Made by a program: the position numbers and the translations under genes. From Raineya sp964654605 (lineage in GTDB: Bacteria; Bacteroidota; Bacteroidia; Cytophagales; Thermonemataceae): a stretch of DNA of 64,000 bases. Every line of letters starts with the position of its first letter. Within the stretch, counting starts at the first letter, position 1. Location: assembly GCA_964654605.1 (NCBI GenBank), contig CAZZLW010000052.1, forward strand, positions 1 through 64,000. Reading direction: 5' to 3'. The notes under the pieces were generated by a model. That model was given only the letters and a program-made list of their open reading frames with translations. It did no database searches and was not told the origin of the DNA. Below are positions 24,032 to 31,937 of this stretch, piece after piece.

Positions 24032-25126
24032 TTATCTGTAAAACAAAAATCCATTTGTGCCGATGCCTGCCCTTACTTCACGTTTCAAATTGCCTGTAGG
24101 GGAGAGCTGACGAACTCGGCTGGCTTGCGTGAAAGTGGCTTCCCCGATAAATACTTCTTGGGTAATAGGATTTACCCCTAAACCATACAAGCCAAAATCG
24201 GTATTATTGATAAATTCAAATACGGCATTGGTATCAGTATTTACTGCAAAGACCTTTTTTCCTGAAAGTATAAACACCCTATCTGCCGAAACGGCTATTT
24301 TAGAGTTAAAGCCATCGCAAGGCACATTATTGATAGTAGCTTCTATTTGGTCGGTAGAAGGGTTGATTTTTACCAAAGTGCCTTTGTTATCAATGAAATT
24401 GACAAAATCGGGGTTGCTGTTGCAGATAACCCAAATTTTACCCAATGCATCGGCTACGAGTTTGTCGGGTTGGTTGGCAACCGTGATGCTACCTGTTTGG
24501 TTGCCAGAGGCATCAAAAACTAATACCCTGTTGGTGTTGTTATCGGCAACATAAATTTTATTATTGGCAGAAACAATGCCTTGTGGGCGAACTCCATTAA
24601 GCGGAATTTTTCTTGTAAAAGTACGCGTACGCAAATTGATTTCTGTCAGAAACCCTTTGGGGCTGGGTCCGAAAGCATCGGCGATAGGTCCCCAATTGGT
24701 TACAAAGCCTCTCTCCCCTACTGCGGCGAAAGCCTGTGGGTTTTCTATGGCATTGCTTCCCTGAATAACTGCCACAGCTTTGAGTGTATCTGCATCGCAG
24801 ATAATTACTTTATCTTGGGCATTGGTAACGATAGCGAGCTTATCAGCGTTGCTTGCAAAAAAGCCCAAAGAATAACCTCGTACAGATTGAATGATACCGC
24901 CGATGCCATTTCCACCATTTTCGGCTTCAAAGATGCCATTTTCTACTGTGCCATCTTCTTTCATAAAACTCACCGAGCCATTGCCTTGCGAAAAGTTACC
25001 TTCGTTGATGATAAGCGTCCCCCTTCCGTATTTTCCTGATGAAGGTTGAGGGTCTGATGTAGTACAGGCGGTTAGCAAACTGCTGGCTACCAAGCCCCAA
25101 AGCAAAGAGCGAAAAATTTTTTTCAT
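24032..25126 (-). CDS. YncE/DUF5074-like beta-propeller lipoprotein
   Basis: 364 residues with a lipoprotein signal (lipobox LLTAC, Cys21). Repeated blade motifs such as NKIYVADNNTNRVLVFDASGNQTG and LGKIWVICNSN.. mark a beta-propeller like YncE and the DUF5074 proteins. In Bacteroidota this lipoprotein type often stands beside a TonB-dependent cobalamin receptor. Here it is the last gene of the operon that begins with the B12 riboswitch and receptor (18 bases separate it from the thioesterase), so a role in B12 capture at the outer membrane is the best guess. No catalytic residues are recognised. Confidence 0.8.
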   Translation of the reverse strand: MKKIFRSLLWGLVASSLLTACTTSDPQPSSGKYGRGTLIINEGNFSQGNGSVSFMKEDGTVENGIFEAENGGNGIGGIIQSVRGYSLGFFASNADKLAIVTNAQDKVIICDADTLKAVAVIQGSNAIENPQAFAAVGERGFVTNWGPIADAFGPSPKGFLTEINLRTRTFTRKIPLNGVRPQGIVSANNKIYVADNNTNRVLVFDASGNQTGSITVANQPDKLVADALGKIWVICNSNPDFVNFIDNKGTLVKINPSTDQIEATINNVPCDGFNSKIAVSADRVFILSGKKVFAVNTDTNAVFEFINNTDFGLYGLGVNPITQEVFIGEATFTQASRVRQLSPTGNLKREVRAGIGTNGFLFYR

Positions 25127-25144
25127 AACAATCGGATTTTTAGG

Positions 25145-25720
25145 TTAAACAATAGGAGTTGGTTTTTTGTGTTCATCTATGGCTACAAAGGTAAAAATAC
25201 CCTTGATGGCTTGCTCTCGTTTGTTTTCGTACATTTCTTCTTTGTAGATTTCTACTTCTACATCAAGGCTTGTTCTGCCTACTCGTACCACTTTGCCTAC
25301 GGCTTCAATAATGGTATCGGCAGGTATAGGTTTTTTGAAATCTATTTTGCTGGAAGAAACCGTAACCACTCGTTTTCGGCAAAAACGAGTAGCAGTAATA
25401 AAGGCTACTTCGTCCATTATTTGCAGAGCAGTACCACCAAAGAGCGTATCGTAGTGGTTGGTGGTATTGGGAAACACCACTTTGAAGATGCGTGTTTCTG
25501 CGGCTTGAATTTGTGAGGCGTATTCTTGCATTTTTTGGTATAGTTTAGGAATTTTTTGCAAACAAGTATTACACAAGCAATCGGAGTACCTTTCTTGTAA
25601 ATAGTTTGCCTCTGCCTTACTGAGTTGCACCGAAAAACAATGACAAATCGTAATGCTACCCAATTTACATTCAAACATTTTGCCACAAGCAGGGCAAATT
25701 TTATTTTCGTGATTTGGCAT
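25145..25720 (-). CDS. CWC zinc-ribbon-like domain fused to hotdog acyl-CoA thioesterase
   Basis: 191 residues, two parts. Residues about 5-55 have eight Cys (9, 12, 18, 26, 28, 48, 50, 53) in CPxC, CHC and CLCNTC clusters, the pattern of the cysteine-rich CWC domain, a likely metal-binding module. Residues about 70-185 are a YciA/ACOT-type hotdog fold: NHYDTLFGG at 88-96 with catalytic Asp91, and the MDEVAFITATRF helix at 102-113. That fold hydrolyses acyl-CoA to free acid and CoA. The gene lies 18 bases after the BtuB-like gene and 18 before the propeller lipoprotein, so it is in the B12 riboswitch operon. No signal peptide, so cytoplasmic, unlike its envelope neighbours. The fusion may make the thioesterase metal-responsive; this is inference. 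Confidence 0.8.
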   Translation of the reverse strand: MPNHENKICPACGKMFECKLGSITICHCFSVQLSKAEANYLQERYSDCLCNTCLQKIPKLYQKMQEYASQIQAAETRIFKVVFPNTTNHYDTLFGGTALQIMDEVAFITATRFCRKRVVTVSSSKIDFKKPIPADTIIEAVGKVVRVGRTSLDVEVEIYKEEMYENKREQAIKGIFTFVAIDEHKKPTPIV

Positions 25721-25738
25721 CAGGCAGAAATTTGCAAT

Positions 25739-27580
25739 TTACTTCAAAATTACATTTATACTCGCTTGATAGTTGCGTTTGGGCATAAATTGGTTCAAAA
25801 TATTTTCATAACTTCGGTTCCATAGGTTATTGACCTGCAAAGCTATTTGCCATTGTGTTTTCTTGCTTTGCCAGTTTTTACTCCATTGCAAATCGCTTAC
25901 CCAAAAAGGCTTTACAAATTGAATATTATCCAAATCTGTAAAACGCTTATCAGTAAGGTGTGTTGTAAAAAGTAGGGTTTGTGTTTTGTAGCTTAAAAGC
26001 AGTGTGGTACTCCAACGATTTTGTGGGGCATAGGGCAAAGTTTTCCCTCTGAAACGATTACTTGCATCGTTGCGAATTTGCTCAATGCGAGCCAAATTAT
26101 AGGTGTAATTGAACCAAACTTGGGCTTTCCATTGCTCACTAATTTTTTGGCAAAAATGCGAAGATAGCTCAATACCTTGCGAGCTTACGTCTTGCAAATT
26201 CTGCGGCGACCAGAAACCTTGGTCGGTGGGTTGCCAAATAATCCAATCCTTTACTTGCATTTGATAGGCAGTGATTTCGGCAAACAGACTGCTTTTGAGG
26301 GTTTTTCGCTCAAAAACCAAGCCTGTTTCGTAGTTCCAACTATGTTCGGGGGCAATGTTCGGATTGCCTCCGGGTTGCCAATAACGGCTGTTTAGTGTAG
26401 GCAAGCGGTAGCCTCTGCTCACTTGCAATTTCCAAAGCAAAGTATTGCCATTTTTTTGCCAAAAATACCATTCCGAGCCCAAAGCAGGTGTAAAAGGCGT
26501 TTGATAGCCGCTTACCCAAACCTTTCGGGCATTGAGAGCTACTGCCCAAGCGGGCAAAATCTGTAAGCGGGTGAGCAGAAAGGCATCGTTTCGTAGTTCG
26601 GTTTTAGCCTCGCCGTAGGCATCAACATTCATCAAAAAGTATTGACTTTGCCAACCCGCTTGCCAACTGACTTTACCGAAATCTTTTTGCATTTGGGCAA
26701 TTCCAACCCAACGCTTTGTTTGGGTAGTATCTTGCCTGTTGTAGAGCATAAAATCGTTGATGTAGGCAATTTTACCCTCCAAGAGCCAATCTTTTGAAAA
26801 CTTTTTATGCCAAGCAAGTGCTGTACGCCAATTTTTTTCTAAAAGTGTAGCTCCATTGCTCAAACGCCTAAAATTAGAATGTAACCAATTGTGAAAAGTA
26901 AGTTTTTGATTGTTAGTTGTTTGTAAAGAAAAATCTTGATTAGTGCCAAAATAATTTACGGGGGTATTGTTTTCAGTTTCGCCAAGCAGGGCAGGTATTT
27001 TGTAATTGTTTTGCAGAGAAAAGCGGTAAAAATTGCTTTGTAACTGCCATTTTGTAGCATTTTGTAAAAAGTGCAAACCTGTAAAGTTTCTTCCAAAACT
27101 TCCTATTTCTTGCCTAAACTGCAAAAAATTTTCCTTAATATTTAGCAAATTAGAAAGCAAGATAGCTCCGCCAATAGCTTCTGAACCAAAAAGCGAAGAT
27201 GCTGAACCCATTTGCAGAGCCATATTAGAATTGGCAAAAACAGGTAAAGTAGCCAAATCATTTTCGCCGAGTGTTGCCGAATTGATATTGATGCCATTCC
27301 AAAGTACAGCCGTATGCCCTGCGGAAGTGCCTCTAAAAGCCGTTGTGCCAAGCATTGCGTTGCCGTATTCTTTCAGATACACGCCACTATAACGCAAAAG
27401 CCATTCCGAAGCCAAATTTCCTGCATTTTGAGCTAAAAGCAGACTATCGGCTTGCCAAGATTTTGCCCCTACGGCATAGCGTTTGTAAGGGTAGCCTTTT
27501 ACTTCAATGGGGGCAATGGTATCTTGGGCAAAAGCAATTTGCCAAAAAAACAAACTCAATAAGAAAAACACAAAACGCAT
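25739..27580 (-). CDS. TonB-dependent outer-membrane receptor, BtuB-like
   Basis: 613 residues from ATG 27580 (MRFVFFLLSLFF.., cleavage after AFAQ); a TTG two codons upstream is less likely. After the signal come the plug-domain motifs (LASEWLLRYSGVYLKEYG, RGTSAGHTAVLWNGININ, SEAIGGAILL) and a barrel of alternating strands that ends in Leu-Lys. The TonB box is not obvious. The family takes up scarce metal chelates and vitamins with TonB energy. The cobalamin riboswitch just upstream on the same strand, and the B12 salvage genes beyond, point to cobalamin as substrate. It starts the operon with the thioesterase and the propeller lipoprotein. Confidence 0.9.
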   Translation of the reverse strand: MRFVFFLLSLFFWQIAFAQDTIAPIEVKGYPYKRYAVGAKSWQADSLLLAQNAGNLASEWLLRYSGVYLKEYGNAMLGTTAFRGTSAGHTAVLWNGININSATLGENDLATLPVFANSNMALQMGSASSLFGSEAIGGAILLSNLLNIKENFLQFRQEIGSFGRNFTGLHFLQNATKWQLQSNFYRFSLQNNYKIPALLGETENNTPVNYFGTNQDFSLQTTNNQKLTFHNWLHSNFRRLSNGATLLEKNWRTALAWHKKFSKDWLLEGKIAYINDFMLYNRQDTTQTKRWVGIAQMQKDFGKVSWQAGWQSQYFLMNVDAYGEAKTELRNDAFLLTRLQILPAWAVALNARKVWVSGYQTPFTPALGSEWYFWQKNGNTLLWKLQVSRGYRLPTLNSRYWQPGGNPNIAPEHSWNYETGLVFERKTLKSSLFAEITAYQMQVKDWIIWQPTDQGFWSPQNLQDVSSQGIELSSHFCQKISEQWKAQVWFNYTYNLARIEQIRNDASNRFRGKTLPYAPQNRWSTTLLLSYKTQTLLFTTHLTDKRFTDLDNIQFVKPFWVSDLQWSKNWQSKKTQWQIALQVNNLWNRSYENILNQFMPKRNYQASINVILK

Positions 27581-27694
27581 TTCCAAGACTTTTTTTGCAA
27601 AAAGCCTTTTGTAAAAGCTCTGAAATGGAAAAAAATGAGCAAGAACTTACTTGCTAAAAATTTTGCATTTCAGCACCTTTCACCCGAAGGCTCT

Positions 27695-27883
27695 GAAAAA
27701 GACGGTTCATTTGGCAGGTCTCCTGGCTTGTCGCATTTTGTCAGCCTTCCCACCCCAAAGGGCAGTGGCAGGGGATTTGACAAAACTGCTTCGCGACTCA
27801 CAGTTGCGGGGACAGCTACGGATTTGCACCGTATTCCCTATTAAAGCCTACTTGCGATTGCAAACAGGCTACCAAATGCAGGG
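27695..27883 (-). ncRNA. Cobalamin (adenosylcobalamin) riboswitch
   Basis: On the minus strand the region begins GCATTTGGTAGCCTG and runs through the conserved GGGAATACGGTGCAA and GCTGTCCCCGCAACTGTGA core. It ends in the B12 box AGCCAGGAGACCTGCC (27712-27729). These are the diagnostic elements of the class I cobalamin riboswitch. The next minus-strand gene is the BtuB-like receptor, whose ATG (27580) lies about 115 bases beyond the aptamer, which leaves room for an expression platform. High B12 would be expected to repress uptake. Confidence 0.95.
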
Positions 27884-27891
27884 CAAAGATA
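27884..27891 (-). promoter_or_regulatory. Promoter -7 element of the B12 uptake operon
   Basis: TATCTTTG on the minus strand (plus strand CAAAGATA, 27884-27891) sits immediately before the riboswitch, so transcription would start at the first aptamer helix. This separates the receptor operon from the cobS/phosphatase genes upstream. No clear TTTG box is seen at -33. Confidence 0.55.
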
Positions 27892-27901
27892 AGGAAAAAA
27901 G

Positions 27902-28465
27902 TTAATTTTTCATAAAAATCCAATCATTTTTAGAAACTTTTCCCAAAGAAAAGGCGAATACTTCGCCATAGGCTACGGGGATTTTGAAAATGTTGAGCAA
28001 GGGAATTTCTAAAAGATAAGCCCACAAACAGCGTATCACGCCTGCGTGTGTGATAAGCAAGACCTTTTGGTAATCTTTTGTTCGCAAACTATTCATAAAA
28101 TCACTTACTCGCTCATAAAGCCCCAATAGGTTTTCGCCACTGGGGGCAGAGATATTTACGAAATCCTCCATCCATTTGTGCAGTTCCTCTTGGTTGATTT
28201 CGTTCCATTTTTTGCCTTCCCACTTGCCAAAATTCATTTCCATAAGGGCTTTTTCATAAAAAATATTTTTGTACGGAAACTCTTGGGCAAGCCTGTAGCA
28301 TCTTTGTAAAGGACTGCAATAAACGGCATCAAAGCTATCGGGCAGTTTGCTTTGCAAATAGCGGGCTTCCTCTGCGAAAGTATCGGCTAAGGGGACTTCC
28401 ATTTGTCCGTAACAAAGGTCTTTTTCTACCTTTACCGCCGTATGACGCACTACATATACTTCCAT
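27902..28465 (-). CDS. cobC: Alpha-ribazole phosphatase-like histidine phosphatase
   Basis: 187 residues from ATG 28465 (MEVYVVRHTAVKV). VRHTAV carries the catalytic RH of the histidine phosphatase superfamily, and SPLQRCYRLA and ITHAGVIRCL hold the other conserved Arg and His. In cobalamin synthesis CobC removes the 5'-phosphate from alpha-ribazole phosphate or from the cobalamin phosphate. The gene starts inside the end of cobS (16-base overlap on the same strand), so the cobalamin role is well supported by context; the superfamily also includes sugar phosphatases. The fragment of frame upstream of 28465 is not conserved. Confidence 0.8.
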   Translation of the reverse strand: MEVYVVRHTAVKVEKDLCYGQMEVPLADTFAEEARYLQSKLPDSFDAVYCSPLQRCYRLAQEFPYKNIFYEKALMEMNFGKWEGKKWNEINQEELHKWMEDFVNISAPSGENLLGLYERVSDFMNSLRTKDYQKVLLITHAGVIRCLWAYLLEIPLLNIFKIPVAYGEVFAFSLGKVSKNDWIFMKN

Positions 28466-29232
28466 ATCGCCGCAAAAGTCAAAAGGATACAACATTCAGA
28501 AAGTTGCTCAACTGCCCCCAAGCAGTCGCCTGTGTAGCCGCCTATCCATTTTTCAAAATATCTTTTAGCAAAGAAAAAAAGCACCCCCAAAGGAATAGCA
28601 ACCCATAGAGCCATTATGTTCCAATAGCTCAAAAAGCCGAGCGGTAGCAGACCAAAAACATACACTCCAACCACTTCTGCTTTTCCAAAACTTTGGGCAA
28701 TGGGTTTGGCTTTACTTTGCTCATCTTCGCGAGCATACTGGGAGTTAAAAATGATATTAGCCGCATTCAGGCGAGCAAGTGAATGATAAGTAAGAAAAAT
28801 GAATAAAGTTTCCGCAGAATTGCCTGTACGAGCTAGAATATTTTGTAGAGCCAGCCCTTTGAAGAGCATCAGGAAAATAAGAGCAAGAACGCCGAAAGTG
28901 CCGATACGGCTATCTTTCATAATTTCTAAAATTTTCTCTTTGCTCCAACCGCCACCAAAGCCATCAAAAGTATCGGCTAAACCATCTTCGTGAAAAGCCC
29001 CCGTAATCCATACGCCTACTGCTAAAGCAAAAACTACACCCATAGAAGTTCCCCATAGCCAGTTACTTATCCAAAAAGCCAAAAAAGAAATTCCACCTAC
29101 TATCCAGCCAATAAGTGGAAAAAAACGAGTAGCTTTGTTGAGATACTTAGGTGCGTGTGGAGTATTTTTGGGGCAAGGAATACGCGTGTAAAACATCAAA
29201 GCCACCCAAAAAATCCTGATTTGCTCTCTCAT
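28450..29232 (-). CDS. cobS: Adenosylcobinamide-GDP ribazoletransferase (cobalamin synthase)
   Basis: 260-residue polytopic membrane protein. The N-terminal FYTRIPCP, and the central GAFHEDGLADTFDGFGGG motif near residues 78-95 with Asp and Glu for Mg2+, identify CobS. Several hydrophobic segments (LIGWIVGGISFLAFWI, VVFALAVGVWITGA, VLALIFLMLF) fit an inner-membrane protein. It joins alpha-ribazole to adenosylcobinamide-GDP to give adenosylcobalamin, or the phosphate form. With the phosphatase gene it overlaps downstream. No CobU or CobT gene is adjacent, so the window holds only the last steps. Confidence 0.93.
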   Translation of the reverse strand: MREQIRIFWVALMFYTRIPCPKNTPHAPKYLNKATRFFPLIGWIVGGISFLAFWISNWLWGTSMGVVFALAVGVWITGAFHEDGLADTFDGFGGGWSKEKILEIMKDSRIGTFGVLALIFLMLFKGLALQNILARTGNSAETLFIFLTYHSLARLNAANIIFNSQYAREDEQSKAKPIAQSFGKAEVVGVYVFGLLPLGFLSYWNIMALWVAIPLGVLFFFAKRYFEKWIGGYTGDCLGAVEQLSECCILLTFAAIWKYM

Positions 29233-29336
29233 TCTTTGTTATTCTTGAAAAAAACTTGCAGGTTGGGTTTCCCTATCTCTGAAAAATCACTTTAATCCTA
29301 ACAAACCCACAAAACCCATAAATGTAGGTATAAACT

Positions 29337-30611
29337 TCAAGTTTCTTGTTGTTCTACGCTGATTTGCTTTTTTTCAGCAAAATACTTTCTTACAAAGCGT
29401 TCAATGGTAAGCCCTTGTCCAATAATAGAAAACATCACCAAAGCATAAGTTACGAAAACAATAAACTGATAGTTAGGAATACCCGCCAGCGAAAGAGCCA
29501 TTGCGATAGAAATGCCGCCTCGCAAGCCCCCCCAAGTCAGGATAAAATCGGTACGAATATCCGTATTGAGCCTACGGCGGAAAAATGGCTTGGGAAGCGT
29601 AATAGCAAGATAACGCCCCAAAAGCATTATGGGTATCACCATTACACTGGCATACAAATAGTGCCAATCAAATTGAATAATGATAATTTCAAAGCCCATA
29701 ATCAGGAAAAGTACCGCATTGAGCAATACATCTATCATTTCCCAAAATTTATGCACATAATCGCGTGTGGTTTGCGACATTGCCTCTTTCTTGACGATGC
29801 TCCCTGTGAAAAGCCCTGCTACTACCATTGCCAAAGGTCCCGAAACGTGTAACTTCCGAGCCAGCAAATAGCCTCCCATTACAACAGCGAGGGTTATCAT
29901 TACTTCGGTTTGGTAGTGGTCTATGCGGCGAAGCAATTCATAAGTAATCCACCCCAAAAGAAATCCCAAAGCCAAACCTCCTACTACCTCTCTAATCACA
30001 AGCCAAGCTACATCAGAGGCTTCAATTTTTTCTATGCCTACGTGAATGATATTGAGCAGAAGCACAAAAATTACTACGCCTACGCCGTCATTGAAAAGCG
30101 ATTCGCCTACAATGGTAATTTCAATTTTTTTGGGAACATTGGCTCTTGCCAGAATACCTAGCACAGCAATAGGGTCTGTGGGCGAAATTAAAGCACCAAA
30201 AATAAGACAATACATATAATCTATGCCCAAGCCCATCATTTGTGAAAAAACAAGATAAGCCAGCGAGCCGATGAGTAGCGTAGAAATTACAACACCCACC
30301 GTGGCGAGCATTAGTATCTGAAAGCGGTTTTCTTTGAGTGTAGAAAAATCAGTATGCGAAGAGCCTGCAAAAAGCAAAAAACTCAACATAAAATCAAATA
30401 GCACCTTGCTGAAATCAATATCATCAACGATATTCTTGACGTAATCATAGACTCTTTGTTCAAAATGCCCTACTACAATTACAACAAAAGAAACGAAAAT
30501 AGAAACTATCATCAAACCAATGGTTTCGGGTAGTTTGAGATAGCGAATATTGACAAAAGCAAAAGAAGCCATTAGTACCGTCAGTAGGGTCAGCAGATTG
30601 ATTAAATCCAT
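29337..30611 (-). CDS. Na+/H+ antiporter, CPA1 (NhaP) type
   Basis: 424 residues with about 12 hydrophobic segments. The family marks are ALISPTDPIAVLGIL near residues 133-147 (cation-site Asp in PTDP) and ESLFNDGVGVV near 168-178, the NxxD region of CPA1 antiporters. It exchanges Na+ (or K+) for protons across the inner membrane to control pH and sodium. No cytosolic regulatory domain follows the membrane part. The ATG at 30611 starts MDLINLLTLLTVLM, a first membrane helix. It stands alone between cobS and the divergent efflux adaptor. Confidence 0.88.
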   Translation of the reverse strand: MDLINLLTLLTVLMASFAFVNIRYLKLPETIGLMIVSIFVSFVVIVVGHFEQRVYDYVKNIVDDIDFSKVLFDFMLSFLLFAGSSHTDFSTLKENRFQILMLATVGVVISTLLIGSLAYLVFSQMMGLGIDYMYCLIFGALISPTDPIAVLGILARANVPKKIEITIVGESLFNDGVGVVIFVLLLNIIHVGIEKIEASDVAWLVIREVVGGLALGFLLGWITYELLRRIDHYQTEVMITLAVVMGGYLLARKLHVSGPLAMVVAGLFTGSIVKKEAMSQTTRDYVHKFWEMIDVLLNAVLFLIMGFEIIIIQFDWHYLYASVMVIPIMLLGRYLAITLPKPFFRRRLNTDIRTDFILTWGGLRGGISIAMALSLAGIPNYQFIVFVTYALVMFSIIGQGLTIERFVRKYFAEKKQISVEQQET

Positions 30612-30843
30612 AAGCTAAAAATAGTTTTGCCTGAAAAACTTATTTTACAAATTTACACATTTCGGCAGAAAGGCAAGAAAAAAGCCAACTTTTTTGCACC
30701 AAAAGCAAGTATTTTTACGTTTTATACCAAAATGAAAATCATTTTCAAGATTGCAAGGTTTTATTTTCTGATTTCCAATGATTTAGAAAAAATCCGAAAA
30801 CCTATTTGCTTTCAGTATAATAAAAAGGTTAAACCACAAAACA

Positions 30844-31887
30844 ATGCGTTTATTTAGCTTCATTTATGGCATAGTAGGATTTGTTTTTTTGCAGGCTTGT
30901 AGCAATAGCAAAGGTACAGAAGTAGCTAATAAGCCCAAAACCGAGCCACCTGTTTCGGTAGAGGCAATGATTGTAAAAAGCCGAGAGTTGGTTAGCCCTT
31001 TGGAAGTTAGTGGTACGCTTCAAGCCCAAGATATAGTTGAAATTCGCTCGGAAGTAGCGGGCAAATTGGCGTATTTGTACTTGCCCGAAGGGGGTTTTGT
31101 GGCACAAGGTACTATTTTAGGGAGGTTGTATAGTGATGATTTGCAAGCTCAACTCAAAAAAGTGCAAGTGCAGTTGGAATTGGCACGAAAAAATGAGGAA
31201 CGTCTGAAAAAACTTTTAGAAGTAGGAGGTGTAAATCAGCAAGATTACGACCAAGCCCAAACGCAAATCAAAACCTTAGAGGCTGAAGCCGAGTTCATAC
31301 AGGCTCAAATTCGCAAAACAATCATTTCTGCCCCATTTGCAGGAAAAATAGGTTTGAAGCAGGTAAGTTTGGGTAGCTACGTAAGCCCTAATCAAATCAT
31401 TACTACCTTACAAAGTCCCCAACTTTTGGTAGATTTCAACGTACCTGAGCAGTACCTTACCAAAATACAGATAGGAAGTAGCGTAGAAATGCTTGTAGAA
31501 GGGAGCAGTGTGAAGTATCAGGCACGCATAATGGCTACCGAACAGCAAGTAAATGCCAGCACTCGCAACCTGAAAGTAAGAGCCAGAATTGAAAATGGGG
31601 ATAAAAATCTGATGGCAGGAATGTTTGCTCGGGTGCTATTAGGAGGAAATGAAAAACAAAATGCCCTGCTGATTCCTACTGCGGCGGTTATTCCTGAAAC
31701 CAGAGGCAAAAAAGTGGTGGTAATACGTAAGAGCAAAGCCGAATTTGTAAGCATAGAAACTGGCTTACGCAAAGAAAGCGAGGTACAAGTTTTGAGCGGC
31801 TTGCAAGCAGGTGATACCATTGCCACCACAGGTTTGCTTTTTGTAAAACCTAATAGCTCTCTGCAAATCAGAAAGTTGCGAGAATAA
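30844..31887 (+). CDS. RND-type efflux periplasmic adaptor lipoprotein (MFP)
   Basis: 347 residues: lipobox LQAC at about Cys19, then the adaptor layout of AcrA/MexA. A lipoyl half is near VEIRSEVAGKLAYLYLPEGGFVAQGTIL, a helical hairpin follows (LQAQLKKVQVQLELARKNEERLKKLLEVGGVNQQDYDQA), and then the second lipoyl half (IISAPFAGKIGLKQVSLGSYV) and beta-barrel. It bridges an inner-membrane pump and an outer-membrane channel. Neither an RND pump nor a TolC-like gene follows it here, so its partner is elsewhere. A hairpin terminator closes the gene. Confidence 0.85.
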   Translation: MRLFSFIYGIVGFVFLQACSNSKGTEVANKPKTEPPVSVEAMIVKSRELVSPLEVSGTLQAQDIVEIRSEVAGKLAYLYLPEGGFVAQGTILGRLYSDDLQAQLKKVQVQLELARKNEERLKKLLEVGGVNQQDYDQAQTQIKTLEAEAEFIQAQIRKTIISAPFAGKIGLKQVSLGSYVSPNQIITTLQSPQLLVDFNVPEQYLTKIQIGSSVEMLVEGSSVKYQARIMATEQQVNASTRNLKVRARIENGDKNLMAGMFARVLLGGNEKQNALLIPTAAVIPETRGKKVVVIRKSKAEFVSIETGLRKESEVQVLSGLQAGDTIATTGLLFVKPNSSLQIRKLRE

Positions 31888-31897
31888 CTTAACAAAG

Positions 31898-31926
31898 AGG
31901 GCTTCGCTGAAAAAACGAAGCCCTAT
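31898..31926. terminator. Hairpin terminator between the MFP gene and hom
   Basis: AGGGCTTCG (31898-31906) pairs with CGAAGCCCT (31916-31924) over a 9-base loop. It lies 10 bases after the MFP stop and 11 before the end of the convergent hom gene, so it can serve both. The stem is nearly the same as the nrdA terminator. Confidence 0.75.
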
Positions 31927-31937
31927 GCTTTCCAAAA

